Source of the DNA: Euglena gracilis
Lineage: Eukaryota > Euglenida > Euglenophyceae > Euglenales
NCBI GenBank assembly: GCA_039621445.1
Contig: CP154954.1
Location: forward strand, 71,743,690 to 71,807,689
Direction: 5' to 3'
Length of the DNA stretch: 64,000 bases
Below are positions 12,816 through 24,229 of this stretch, piece by piece. Numbering within the stretch: the first letter of the stretch is position 1; the number at the start of each line of letters is the position of its first letter. The notes below the pieces were generated by a model, which was given only the letters and a program-made list of their open reading frames with translations, was not told the origin of the DNA and did no database searches. A program made the position numbers and the translations under genes.

Positions 12816-13538
12816 CTTGCGAAAATTTGTTTAATTTATTATTTCCCAGGGGAGGCAAAGCCCTGGCACACCCCTCAACTCAATCCAGCCCAGCTTTCCA
12901 AACAGACTCCTTCTTCTTTGAGAATGGGAGAAGGGAAACTGGAATGGAAAGGCCCAGGGCATAGATTCCTTTAACCGTGGTGTGACCCAACCTTGCGGGG
13001 TTTGAGGTGGGATGGTGGGTGGGTTTGGAATAATTTTTTTTTCAAGGGTTGGCAATGTGGGTATGAGGGAGATGTGGCTGATGGGGGTGAGTGGGTGGGC
13101 CAGCCCGAATGTTTTCTCTGTGGTTTTTTTTTGACCCCAAAGTTGACCAAATGGCATCCCCCAAGCCCCTCTGTTGGTACCCAACCCCCACGTCCTTGAA
13201 AAAGAACCTCTGGTTGGACGGGGGAAAGTCCTCCCCGCAGAGTCATTAAGACACGCCATCGGCAGGACCATATGACCTTCTGATGGTTTTGCTCCGGAAC
13301 CTCCTCCCCGAGAGGGTTGGCTTGATGTGACCGAAAGTGACCAGCCAGCGCCCATGATGTAGGGATTAACGTTCTTTTTTTTTTTTGAACAAATCCATTT
13401 TGCCCATTTTGTCCTGGGTGGCGGAGTCACCGACCCCCCACCCCCCACCAGGGTTCGATATAAGGAGGGTCAGAGGGTGCCAAGATTTTAAAGGACGTTG
13501 TCTTGAATGTAGGTTGGGGGTGACTCCCCTCTCAAAAC
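12816..13538. other. Intergenic sequence before the duplication
   Basis: No gene recognised. The similarity that defines the tandem duplication begins abruptly at 13539. Confidence 0.4.
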
Positions 13539-14608
13539 CCTGCCAAGTGGTCCTGGAAAGGTCAAATTTTCCTCAGTGTTACTTTGAACATTTGGGCTGA
13601 TAATTGGCAACTCTGGCCATGCCACTGGTTAGGGGAGGAGGTGTCTCCCCCTCATCCCCAAATCCCCCCTACACCAGAAGGGGGGGCCCAAATCCACCCC
13701 CCAGGGGATGACTGAATCCAAAAAAAAAATTGACTGCCTGCTTTTTGGTGTGCGGCCTGGGGGGTCAATTCGCACAGGTCGGTTTCACACCCTCCTGGCA
13801 AAAGGAAAGGGGGGGCTTCCACCACACGTGGGAACGTCTCTCAGTGGCGGTTTGACAAGAAGCCTGCGTATGGTCCTCGTGCTGTGCTGTATGCTCCTGT
13901 GCTGACCTGTCCATTGGATTGCCTCTCCATCCCCGGCAATGGCCGCCCCGCCCCTGACCGACCCAAAATGGCCCTCTGCATGGCTGTCCACAGCCCTGTC
14001 TCCGTGGGAGACACAACCCGCCTGACCCGATTCACAGCACACTGCATCACTCATGAAATGTCTCCTCATTCGGTGGCAAGAATGGAATTGAAATAAACTC
14101 CGCAGACTGTTCATACCCCCCCCCCAAATTAGACCACGGGTCCATTTCATGGGTCGGTTGCTGGAAAGCCTGAGGGGGGGTTCTTATTCATGGGGGGGGG
14201 TCCATTTTATGGAGTTTTTCTTGAAAATCTTTGTTTTTTTGAAATTGTTCCAGGATGCCCCTTTGAGCACTGATTCTCATGTCATTTTACGTTCATAGAC
14301 ATAGACATGGCATCTTTTCTCGGTGAGGTCAGAGGCCATGCATGCAGTGGAGCTGTGCTACTGATGCATGATTTTAGAAATGATTTTCCTTTCAACCTCT
14401 TCTTGTCGTGCCTTCTTTCAGGCCTTCGGCAATTCCTTTTCTACTTTCATGGGGGATCCATTTCGTGGATTTTTGCTCGGAACGTCCAGGTCTCATTTTA
14501 GGGGGGGGGGGGGTTCATTTTTTGGGGGTTTATTTTTTTCAATAAAAAGGGATTTTTAATGGTTTGACGTCAGAGTGACCCATTTTTTTTAGTCGGGTCG
14601 TTTGACTA

Positions 14609-15036
14609 GGGGATGCCCACCCCGCAGTGCCGGCACTGCGTGGCACTGCGTGGCACTGCGGGCCGTTTAACCTGTATGCAAGCACCTTCAATGATGTGGC
14701 GCTATGTAGGCATTTTTATGGTCATTGTTCGACATTTCTAGCCAGATGTGGTCAAATTGGCCCAAAAAGGCAAAAAGTTGCGCAAAACAACCAGAATTGC
14801 CCTTGATGGTCCGAAAATTCCAATGTTGCAAAAACTAGGTTTAACAGCCCGCAGTGCCACGCAGTGCACGCAGTGCCACGCAGTGCACGCAGTGCCACGC
14901 AGTGTCACGCAGTGCACGCAGTGCCACGCAGTGTCACGCAGTGCCACGCAGTGCCACACGCAGTGCCGCACGCAGTGCCACGCACGCAGTGCCACGCAGT
15001 GCCACGCAGTGCCGGCACTGCGGGGTGGGCATCCCC
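14609..15036. mobile_element. MITE family C (GGGGATGCCC TIR, GCAGTGC arrays), copy 1
   Basis: TIR GGGGATGCCCACCCCGCAGT at the left and its reverse complement at the right, flanked by TA on both sides (14607-14608, 15037-15038). Inside the TIRs are GCAGTGCC/GGCACTGC palindromes and an expanded array of GCAGTGCCAC units (about 14850-15010) facing a short inverted counterpart (14640-14665). The TA flanks suggest a Tc1/mariner-type target. No coding capacity. Confidence 0.88.
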
Positions 15037-15798
15037 TATCCGAAATATCGGTGCCTGGCTCTGATGAGTATTTTGAACCCCCCCCCCCAAACATCGGTTC
15101 CCTCCAGCGGATCAACCAGACCTAGTTTATCACATCTTCAAACTTCATCACATCCTCCTTATGAAACTTTGCCTCCATATCTCCCCCAATCTCAATTGCA
15201 CCAATTATTTTGTTTGGGTTTTTACCAGAATTGCTGACGTTAGGATTTTTTACCGTTTCGATTTTTTGGGTGGGGTCCAGTTTGACCCAGTTCCTGCTCA
15301 GTTGCAGCTGGGACTGCAATAGGGTTGAGCTGGGATTGATGGGAAGTTCTTCAGTTTTGTGGTGGGGGGGGGTCCGACCCCCCCTCCTTGACAGCTTCCA
15401 AAAACAGCGAAATTTTTTCTTTTGGCACTGCGTCCTGGAAAATGAGCAAAAAATGCCCTTTTCCTCACTTTTGAGCATATTGCCCACTTTTGATGTTTTG
15501 GTGTTTTCCACAAGAAAATTGTTCAAAAAATTTCAAAAAATGAGCATTTTGAATTTATTTTCACCGAAAAATCAGAGATTTTCGACCAATCTTGGCCTGG
15601 TATTCCGCCCTTTGCCCCTCCATAAAACCGAAAATTTTCCCGGCCCCCTTCAGTTTCGAGGTAGGGGGGGGAGAGTCCGACCCCCCTCCGTGTTGGGAGG
15701 GGGGGGGGTCCGGACCCCCCAAGGCATCCCTGGGGTTGAGCCAGCCCAAAAATTTCCGGACTCCCTTTGCCTGAACCCCATCCTCCTTGGCACCGTTG

Positions 15799-16070
15799 TG
15801 TTAGGGTTAGGATTAGGGTTTGGGTCGGGGTAAGGGTAGAATTAGGGTTAGTGTTAGGGTTAGGTTTAGGGTCAGGGTCAGGTGAGGATTAGGGTCAGAG
15901 TCAGGTTAGGATTAGGGTCAGGGCCAGGGTTAGGATTAGGGTCAGGGTCAGGGTTAGGATTAGGGTCAGGGTCAGGCTTAGGGTTAGAGTTCTGGGTCAG
16001 GGTTGGTGTGGGGTTAGATTCAGGGTTAGTGTCAGGATGAGGGTCAGGGTCAGGTTTAGGGTAACCGTAA
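15799..16070. repeat. Degenerate TTAGGG / TCAGGG array, copy 1
   Basis: About 270 bp of GGTTAGGGTTAGGATTAGGG-like units with many TCAGGG variants. It is telomere-like but strongly degenerate and internal. The paired copy is at 26764-27036. Confidence 0.85.
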
Positions 16071-16157
16071 CTGTAACCCAAAACCATTTTTTTTGGATCT
16101 GCCTGAAACATGGAGTCTTCCGTCACAACGTTCTTGGCTTTGCTGCTCAGCGTTCTT

Positions 16158-16175
16158 CCCACCCCTCCCTTTGCG
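16158..16175. repeat. Target-site duplication, left copy
   Basis: CCCACCCCTCCCTTTGCG. The identical 18-mer occurs at 24212-24229 on the right of the retrotransposon and once, uninterrupted, at 27123-27140 in the duplicated locus. Confidence 0.93.
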
Positions 16176-16298
16176 TTTGGAAGCCGCGTTAGCGGCTTGG
16201 TTCGATCGGAGCCCCTCCTCCTGCTGATCCCCGATTTGGACTCCACCGACACGCTCCGACTGCTTAGGACCCCTGCTCCCACCTTGTTCGACTTCGAC

Positions 16299-18597
16299 AT
16301 GTGTGCCGTGCTGCCCCCCGCTGCAGTGGCCTGGGCCCTCAGCCACAAGGCCCGCAACCGGCTGCAGCACGCGCTCAACGACAACCCAACCACGCAGCGA
16401 CGGCCCGTCCCTCTCGACCGGCAGCAGCTGCAGAAGCTGCAGGAGGCGGGCAAGCTGCGTGCGGCTGGCTGGTCGCTGCCCGCCACCGTCGACAACAAGC
16501 TGCCGGTGCGGGTGTACGACACCCGCATCCCGAAGGAGTGGCTGCTGCAGCTGGCAGCCGACATCCGACGCCTGGACGAGCCAGACCAGGCTTTGGTGGT
16601 GGGGGGCGATTTCGCCTCTGGAGCTGACCTCACCGATGCCGACCTCGCCGCCTGCCCCGACTCGAGGCGCTGGTCCGAAGACGCCCGCCACCTGGTGATC
16701 CCACCGCGGCCTCACCTGCGGGAGCTGGTGCTGACCCTGCAGCGGCGAACCGAGGTGGAACACCCGGCATCGCTGATCTCTTTGGCAGTCCTCGTCGACC
16801 GCAACCGGTGCCCTGCCGATCTGGACGTGGCAATGCTACGCCCCCTGCTTGGTGATGCTGCTGCCTTGTTCGACGATCCCCGCTTGGACGTGGAGGTGGT
16901 GGCTTTGGCCGAGCGCGCGCCGGTGCTACGCATCCCCGCCGCGGTGAAGTGCTTGCCGCCTGAAGAGTGGGAGTCGGGGTACCTGCCCCGCAGCCAGGTG
17001 ATGCTCTTCCTCAATCTGCGGCGCCCTGTTGCTGGAGGCGGGCCTGCGGTGGAGGTGGCCAACTGCTGGGTGCGGCGTGCTCTCCCAGACCCCGAACTGA
17101 GTGGCTTGGAGCTGCTGCGGGTGGAGTTCCGGCTGCCCCCGACAGTGTGGCAACGGAATGCGGAGCGGGAGCTCCGGCGTGCGCTAAGCAAGCTGGCTGG
17201 CGCGGTGGGCGTGGCATTCGGGGCGGCACACCGTGTGCAAGGCCTACAGACCCTCACACAGCGGAGAGAAAATAGCTCCTCGCTCTCCTCGCGGTTCTGC
17301 GGGCGAAGCGCTGCAGTGGATGCGCGGCAGCGGCTGTGGCGGCCTGTTCATCCGGCCGTTCTGGACGAAGGAGACGGCGCCGGCCTTGCAGCGGGAGCAG
17401 TTCAACCTGCTGTACCTGTGAGGCCGGATTGCGGATGCCGCTGCGCTGCGCTGTGGGACGCCCTCCACGACGTGCCTGGCGTCGCTGGTCTTCTCCCTGC
17501 GGAGAAGGACGTCGCGGTGCGGATCAGCGTGCGGGGTGGCGCAGACCCTGCGGTCATCCAAGGCAAGGTCCGCGCGGTGCTGAACGACCCCAAAGCGGCC
17601 CACACCCGGGGCATCGTGGTGGAGGCTGGGACCCCTGTCCGACGCCGACGTCTTCCGAGTACGGGAGCTCATCGCGGCGGTGGGCTTGGACCCTCTCCGG
17701 GGTGAGGTGCGCCTCGGTGCTGCGGGGCCATTCCGCCGGGTTGCCTTCTTCCAAGCGGCGGGGCAACCAACGCGGACCTCCCTGGACGATGGTGGCTGGG
17801 GGCAGAGGTCTTGCAGTGCGCAGTTGTCTCCGGCCAGTCCTCCACAACGACGCCCGCCGACAGCAGGCACTCCACCAACTGCCCGGCCTGCTCCCCCGCC
17901 GCTCTCTGCAGCGCCTGGCCTGCCGTCCTCGTCGACCTGGGGTGGTGCGCGGCAGATTCTCGGCCCACGGCAATCCCCCATGACCGAACTCCGACAGCCA
18001 CCGCCGTCGCAAACGTTCAAGGCGACACGTCCGCTGGGTCCCAGCCCATCTCCGGCATCTCCGCCACCGGCACCAGGCTCCCGTGCAGCTCGCCGTGCGG
18101 CAAAGAAGGCTTCGGTCGTGGAGACCGCCCCACTCGGGGTTCCTGCTGCTCCCTCACCGTCCCCCCTGGATGCTGTGCTGGCGGAGATGCGGGCTCTGCG
18201 CCAGGCCATGGAGCGGCAGCAGTGGCAGCTGGAGGAGCTGCGCCGTGAGAACGCCGACCTGTGGGCGCAGCTTGCGGCGACGCGACGGGGGCATGCGGCC
18301 GGGCACGCCGAGCATTTCCAGCGTCAGCCGTACGCGCCTTCGTCTCAAGTAGGTGCTCCTGTACCGCGTCTGGGAGGGGTTGAGCTGTTCAGTCACGAGC
18401 GGATGGCAGACGAGCTGGCGGCTGCTCCAACGACCCCCCGAGCTCCTGCAGCGGCCTCTGGTGGTGCCCAGCCGATGGACGGCCCGGAGGAGGACAGCCG
18501 AGGTCGCACACGAGATGCGGGCGAGCTCACCCCTGAGAAGCCGGCGCTGAAGAAGAAAGCGCGCACTGCCTCGGAGGGGGCGTGGCGCGATGCCTGA
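16299..18597 (+). pseudogene. Retrotransposon ORF1 (frame-shifted)
   Basis: Start chosen at ATG 16299 (MCAVLPPAAVAWALSHKARN), inside the element; the upstream in-frame ATG at 16110 lies in flanking host DNA. The coding frame changes near 17220, 17420 and 17630: between the first two the sensible reading is the frame with WMRGSGCGGLFIRPFWTKE, and after 17630 it continues as LSDADVFRVRELIAAVGLDP to a TGA at 18595. I do not recognise the N-terminal 450 residues. The C-terminal part is Pro/Ala-rich, followed by a heptad-like coiled coil (LDAVLAEMRALRQAMERQQW, about 18165-18280), as expected of an ORF1 RNA-binding or multimerising protein, though I see no zinc knuckle. The stop overlaps the ORF2 start in ATGCCTGA. 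Confidence 0.75.
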
Positions 18598-21500
18598 CCT
18601 GGCAGCGCGGGGGGCCTCGAGCCCCCCTGGTGGTGTCGCTCCTCGTGTCCTGCGAGTAGGGACCTGAAACCTTACCGGCTGGTCGGCGGAGCGAGCAACA
18701 GTGATCTCATGCGCAGTGCCGGTGGACGTCCTGGCCATCCAAGAGACCCACCTGTCCATGCTGGCTGTGGAGAAGGCCCACACCACGGCACGCAACGCTG
18801 GGCTCCACCTCCATCATGGTCGGCCAGCCCAACGGTACCGCTCGGAGGATCGGGCTCGCGCCTGCGGTGTGGGCTTCATCGCTCGGGAGGGCATCGCGGT
18901 GGTGCCAGCGCTGCCACACAACCCTGCTTGGGGCCGCTTGCATGCGATGCGGAGGCTGGCTGGGATCGCACTGGCTCCTCGCCGTGGTCTTCCACATGGT
19001 GTGCTGTTCATCTCGGTGTACGCGCCGCTGCCGGGCACAATGGAGCGGGCACCATTCGACCAGGCTATGCTGGAGCTGGTGCACTCCCTCGACATGCAGA
19101 TCCCCACGCTCCTGCTGGGGGATTTCAACGGCTCCGTCAACCCCGCTCGCGATTACCGCAGTGAGTCCGGCGCCCACCGCCCCAACTGCCCCCTGCTGAC
19201 CCGGCTCCTCGGCCCCGGCTGCCCGTGGGTGGACGTCCACGAGTTCATGCTGCCGCCGCCTCTCCCGTGGACTTTCCGACAGTCCGGCACCCCCGCAGCG
19301 TCACGAATCGACTTGGTCCTCGCCAATGCCGCCGCCTTGCGCCTGGTCTGGTCTGCCTCAGTGCTCGACTCGGTGCAAGATGGCGGACACTCACCAGTGC
19401 TCGTCACCCTCGCCCTCGATGTCGCCCACATCGACTGGCATTCCCCACGTCCCCGGCCACCGCCTCTCCTCTTCGATCCCTCCGCCTCCCTCACCGAGTC
19501 ACCAGTGTGGGCGGGCATCGTCGAGGAGTGGCTGGCTTCCGCCGCGGTCAAGGCCCTGGCCCCTCTCCCTGGGGAGACCCTGGACTCCCTGGCTACCGCG
19601 CTGCGCACAGCCCTACACCACGCGGTCGTCATGGCGGGTGGCTGGGCAACACGCCCCAAGAAGTGGCGGCTGGCCTACGACTCCAACACCATACGACACC
19701 ATCGAGCGCTGCTGGGCGACCTGCTCCGTGTCGCGGCCAAGTGCTCGCGCAAAGCAGGAGGACCTGGACCTTGGCCCTATCACCTGCTGCAGTGGCTGAA
19801 CAACCTGGCTCACCGTGGCGAAGCACTGCCGCGCTCGGGCACCCTCGCCGACCTCGCCTCCGCCGCTGGTGCTGCCAAACACCGCCGCACCCTGCAGGAG
19901 CTGGTACAGGCACACCGCTCTGAGCGCTGCCGCCGCTTCCGCGCTGCACTCCCCCGCCTGTGGAAAGAGGACATCGGCGTGATCCAGCGATGGTTGTGGG
20001 CAGAGAGCCTTCCGTGGGGCTTGAGGCCGGTGCTGGATGCCTCGGGGCAGCAGTGCATGACGCCTACCGATGCATTACGCCTACCGAGGTGGATTCGGCT
20101 GTCCGCCTCTTCTGGGTGGACGGGGTGCTGCGGCAACATGAGGCTGTGGACGCCGATGCACGCTGGCAGGCGTTCCTCGACTCCCCCTTCGGCGACCACA
20201 TCCCCTCTGCGGTCTGGCCGTCAGCACGGTGGACAGCCGATCGGGTGCGGACCGCGCTGCGCGCCATGCGGGAGGCTGCCTCACCAGGCACAACGGGCGT
20301 CCCCATCGGGGTGTGGCGATCATTGCCTTCCCCATGGCCCGAGGCGATTGCGCGCTTGCTGGCGCTCGTCGAGGAGGAGGGGCGGTGGCCAGCCACTTGG
20401 CTGGAAGCCTACGTGGCCATGATCCCGAAGTCCTCCGGCGGTATGCGGCCACAAGACCAACGTCCCATCACCGTCTTGGAGGTGCTGTACCGGATCTGGG
20501 CGAAGGGGACAGTGCAGCTGTGGACGCCTACGCTGCAGCAGTGCATCCTGTCCGACGCAGCCTTCGGGTTCCGGGCGAACCGCGGGACGCTCCACGCCGC
20601 ACAGGTGGTGTTCGACCTGATCCATCTGCAGCGCAAGCGGCGGGCAGGGCTGTGGCTGGCGTCTTTCGACCTGACGAAATGCTTCGACTCGCTGCCGTGG
20701 TGGGCCGTCTTCCGCATCCTGCAGGCAGCTGGCGTGAGGGAGAACATCGTGCGCTGCTTCCAGGCCTTCTATCGCGACGTGAACCGGCGCTTCCGGTACG
20801 GCTCCGTCCTCGGCGACGCCTGGCGCGCTGCCAATGGGCTGGCCCAGGGTTGCCCCGCTAGCCCGGACTTGCTGAATGTGCTGTTCGAGCCCTTCCATCG
20901 TTGTGCGTCGGTGGAGCGGCTGGGCGTTGACATCGGCGGTCTGCATGTGGCGTCGGTGAGCTTCGCTGACGACCTCGTCCTCATCGCTCCCTCGCGACCT
21001 GCGCTGGAGAAGCTGATCGCGGCATACCTTCGCTGGTGCGACCTGCTGGGTGTGCTGGTGACGAAGGTGCAGGCCTGGTCCTCCTTGGGCCCGGGCCGGG
21101 CGGTCTCGGCAGGCGCCTCGACAGTCCTGACCTCCACCAGCTTCCGCTTCGTCGGCATCGAGATCGGTCTACCGGACCGTGCGGTGGCAGCGGTGCACTG
21201 GCGCCCCCGGCTGGACAAGGCCTTTGCGACAGCACAGTGTCTCCGCGGGCTGCCGCTCCCGGCCTCCCTCTCCGCCATGCTGTGGCGCTGCACCGTGCTG
21301 CCGCAGGCACTCTACGGCTGTGAGCTCCGCCACCTACCGCCATCCCTGTTGAAGGCGCTCGTGTCCGCGGGCAAGCGTGCTGTGTGCAGCAAACTGCCGC
21401 CGGAGCTCAATGCGTGGACAGCACCGGAGGTCGCCTTGTCGTGGCCGCTGGGGGACTCGGCCCCGCTCCACCCCGTGGAGCACATGCGCTTCCTGCAGTT

Positions 21501-22890
21501 GCTGCAGCTGCGCTGGCTGCATCGTCTCGCCAACTCCCCCGGCACGGAGGGCGTCGTGCACCGCGCTGTGGCCTGCCCTGGTCAGCTCTGGTCAGAGCCA
21601 TCGCTGGCGCTGCGCTCCGCTCTGGCCGTCATCGGCTGGAAAGTGGTCCGGAACACCGCCTGCTCGCGAGCCCGCTGCTGGCCTGCCCTCGGCCCGGAGC
21701 CCTGCCTCCTCGCGGACGTGGTGCTGTCCCCGATCGACGGCTTAGTGGAGGGCCGCACGGCTTTCACAGACGGCTCCCTGTCCTCGGCTGGTGGCTGCGC
21801 TGCAGTGTGGCTTCCCCTCACGGAGGAGTCGGTCTTGCGGGCAGTGCCGGCGGCGCGCAGCAGTACGCAGTGCGAACTGATCGCCCTCACGCTCGCCCCG
21901 AAGATGCAGCCAGCCCGGGTGCTCACAGACTCGTTGTGCTCGCTACACCTGCTGCGCCGCTGGGGCAGCTGGTCCGCATTGCGACAGTTGCGCTGCCCGG
22001 ATCGTGTGGAGGTACGCCAAGCTTTGATGGCGGCGGCGGCGTGCCCGTGCCCGCTAACGGTCAAGAAGGTGTTGGCCCACGACGAGGAGGGGGTGCGCGC
22101 CAGACGGCAAAAAGCGGTCGGCAATGATGTGGTGGATGGCCTGGCGAAGCGTGTGGCGCAGGAGCCTGGCCTCTCGCCCTGGCCCTCATCGGCAGACGTG
22201 CTGCTTCGTGGCCCCCTGGGCGACGCGGTGGTGCTCATCGACTCCGACAGCTCCGTGGTGATGGAGGTGGCCCGCTCCTTCCCGGCAGCCTGATGGTGTC
22301 GCGTGAGGGGACTGTGGGGTGCCCGCGGCCCGCGACCTCAGCTGGACCCCATCTTCCCCACGGATGTGCTGTTTGACCAGACGGCGGTGGGCGTGTTCAA
22401 GCGGCCGATCGTGTCGGTCACGGCGTTCGCACATCGGGTCCCTCCGGCAGTGGTGAAGTGGACGGCCCGCGTGCGCTGCGGCTGTCTCGCCACCCGCGAC
22501 CGGCTGACGCGGCATGGGATCAACAACATCACCTCACCGTCCTGCCTGTGCTGTGGGGCTGCCCTGGAGGACGACGCCCATGTGCTGACAGGCTGTCCAG
22601 CTACCGGCTCCGCCGACTGGCTGCCACTCCTGAAGGAGGCCTGGCTGGCAGCTTGCAGTTCCACCGCCATCGACGTGCCTCTCCCGTCAGATGACTGGCT
22701 GTCATCGATGCGCATGCCGCTGTTGGCCGCCCTCATCCCAGCGTCGGCGACACAACACTGCCTGCTGCCCGACTTCGATGCCGTGCGCTTCAAAGGCCGT
22801 CTCCATCACGCTTTAGCAGAACGCGTAGCTGAGCTGCTACGTCGACGCGGAGAGCTGATGGCCGTCTCCCCAGTGACTCCCACGGGCTCG
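18590..22890 (+). pseudogene. Retrotransposon ORF2: APE endonuclease, RT, RNase H, zinc finger
   Basis: Starts at ATG 18590, overlapping the ORF1 stop by 8 nt. APE endonuclease: LRVGT*NLTGWS (TGA at 18665-18667 where the family has Trp), QETHL (about 18742), GDFNGSV (about 19119), SRIDLVLAN (about 19303), GGHSPVLV (about 19383). A 17-bp tandem duplication at 20054-20087 shifts frame between endonuclease and RT. RT motifs: RPITVLEVLYRIW, SFDLTKCFDSL (catalytic Asp, about 20667), NGLAQGCPASPDLLN and SFADDLVLIA (20959-20988, the F/YxDD box). RNase H: AFTDGSL, STQCELIALTLA, VLTDSLCSL and GNDVVDGLAKRV supply the D-E-D-D residues. A TGA (22291-22293) interrupts the frame, which then continues through a Cys-His finger (CLCCGAALEDDAHVLTGC, about 22542-22595) of the kind seen at the C-terminus of such polyproteins. 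In life it would nick DNA, reverse-transcribe and degrade element RNA. Confidence 0.92.
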
Positions 22891-22895
22891 GCACA

Positions 22896-24022
22896 CCCCC
22901 CCCCCCCCCCCCCCCGCCCCCGTCCCGGGACCGCTGCCACAGCCCTGCCATCTCCCAACAGAGCGGCGTCTCACGGTGGCCGAGCTACGGGACGTGGAGG
23001 TGCACCGGCGTGCGGCAGCCCCCGCGCCCCCGCGCCCCAAGCCACCTCCTCCGACGCCCCCCCCCTCTGGCGAGCTGCGACGCCGGTGGTTGGTGGACCG
23101 GTTGGTGCGGTTGCTCCAAGAGGACTGCGTCGTGTGCCCTGCCGCCTCCGGCGCCACGGCTGTCCAGCTGCTGGCCCTGTTCGAGCGGACTACCGGTGAA
23201 CCGTACACGCAAACCCCCGGTGTCGACGTCACCAAGCGAACCGCAGGCCTGGGACGCACCCTCGCCAACCTCGCGAAGTCCGGTGACGGTGCTGCAGCCA
23301 CCGTTGGCACGGAATTCAAGGATGGGAGCCTTCCTCTACAACCGGACCCCGCGGGTGCAAGCCGACGCGGACAGCTGGCATCGGGCGCAGGTACAATTGG
23401 AGGCCCCCGCGCCTCCGTCCCCTCCACGGACGACGTGGATTCTCGCCTGGCAGCCTGGCTGCGAACCCATCCTCACCTGCGACCAGTGGGGCCAGAGGAG
23501 GGCGAGTCCGGCATGGCTCTGCTGCTCTTGTGGGAGGTGGACCATGGACGCCCGTTCCCGTCATCGGCTAGCGGCAGCGAGTCAGCCCTGCTGATGGGCT
23601 TCACCAGACGCTTGCAGCGAAGGGTGGCGGCGGATGACGAGCTGTCCCAGTGGCTGCGCTGCCGGGATGTGCACGCCCCGCTCGCACCTGGCCTGCCCCC
23701 CACGCACCACATGCGCTGGACAGTGAAGGTCTGCGCCCCGGCGGACGGTACTCCTCGGGAGTGGTATGACACGTTCGTCACCCGGTGGAAGGACTACCTC
23801 CGTTCCCTCACGGACACCACCTCGTCATCGACAAGCACTGGGCGCACACGCATCCCGGAGGACCTGGCCCCCGTGAAGCGGCAACGCACAGCTCCACCTG
23901 CCAGACCAGCGACACACACAACCACCAACGAGGCTCCCGACCCACCGGCGGACAGCTCCCGACGGAGGCCTCGGACGGGGTCCCCATCCACAACGGCTGA
24001 TTCCGCTCCGCCCCCCAAGTGA
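22896..24022 (+). CDS. C-terminal extension or ORF3 of the retrotransposon
   Basis: Downstream of the zinc finger the frame reaches a run of 20 C (22896-22915) and continues one frame over, open through VPGPLPQPCHLPTERRLTVA and on to a TGA at 24020-24022. This is either a slipped single ORF2 or an ORF expressed by slippage on the C run. About 350 residues: a Pro-rich linker, then two similar segments of about 65 residues (one starting WLVDRLVRLLQEDC, the other SRLAAWLRTHPHLR), each with the pattern L...L....P......A..LL.L.E...G.P.......G..R.L, then a Ser/Thr/Pro-rich basic tail with KRQRTAPP. The repeated unit looks like a small helical, possibly winged-helix, DNA- or RNA-binding domain; that is inference. 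Not recognised as a named family. Confidence 0.6.
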
Positions 24023-24211
24023 CAAACTCTGATGAACTCGTGGCTGCAGCCGCGGCCCCCGAGAACCGCCGAACATGGACGGGCGGCCCAAGGCCCACCG
24101 ACCTGAAGGGGGAGGGGTGGGGCGCTGAGCATATCCTGGAGTTCCTGAACTCTCAGGGCTCAGACAGCGCCCCGCGGTGAGCGCTCCTCACCGCTCCGAC
24201 CGATCCCCCCC

Positions 24212-24229
24212 CCCACCCCTCCCTTTGCG
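24212..24229. repeat. Target-site duplication, right copy
   Basis: CCCACCCCTCCCTTTGCG, identical to 16158-16175. It is followed by the same GCCACGGGATGGGG that follows the 18-mer in the empty site at 27141. Confidence 0.93.

Larger units (their letters stand above)
13539..16175. repeat. Tandem duplication, copy 1, left part
   Basis: Nearly identical to 24286-27140. The main difference is that copy 2 carries about 205 bp (25959-26163) absent here (breakpoint near 15201). Both copies contain the GCAGTGC MITE, a TTAGGG-like array and the phrase leading to CCCACCCCTCCCTTTGCG. In this copy an 8.0 kb retrotransposon follows that phrase. Confidence 0.95.
16176..24211 (+). mobile_element. Non-LTR retrotransposon (APE-RT-RNase H), 8.0 kb
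   Basis: An apparently full-length LINE-like element inserted in duplication copy 1, bounded by an 18-bp target duplication. The matching empty site survives in copy 2. The 5' end carries a perfect hairpin AAGCCGC-GTTA-GCGGCTT (16181-16198). It encodes ORF1 (16299 to 18597), ORF2 (from 18590; APE endonuclease, RT, RNase H, CCHC-like finger) and a C-terminal extension to 24022. The 3' end has no poly-A; it finishes in a short C run abutting the target duplication. Codon use is extremely GC-rich and there are no introns. ORF1 has about three frame shifts; ORF2 has two in-frame TGA codons and a 17-bp duplication that shifts frame, so this copy is dead. Domain order and RNase H place it with the APE-type non-LTR elements; I cannot name a clade with confidence. 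Confidence 0.93.

Noticed and set aside
13448-13470. tRNA-like GGGTTCGATA box
   Set aside because: No cloverleaf or acceptor stem around it; the phrase recurs near 49.9 kb as part of a dispersed repeat.
16110-16298. ORF1 start at the upstream ATG with a signal-peptide-like MESSVTTFLALLLSVLP
   Set aside because: These codons lie mostly in host DNA left of the insertion and are also present in the empty site; the element's own ATG is 16299.
18590-22293. Nuclear code with TGA as Trp
   Set aside because: TGA ends ORF1 and both E2 genes at sensible positions; the retroelement also has frameshifts, so decay explains the stops.
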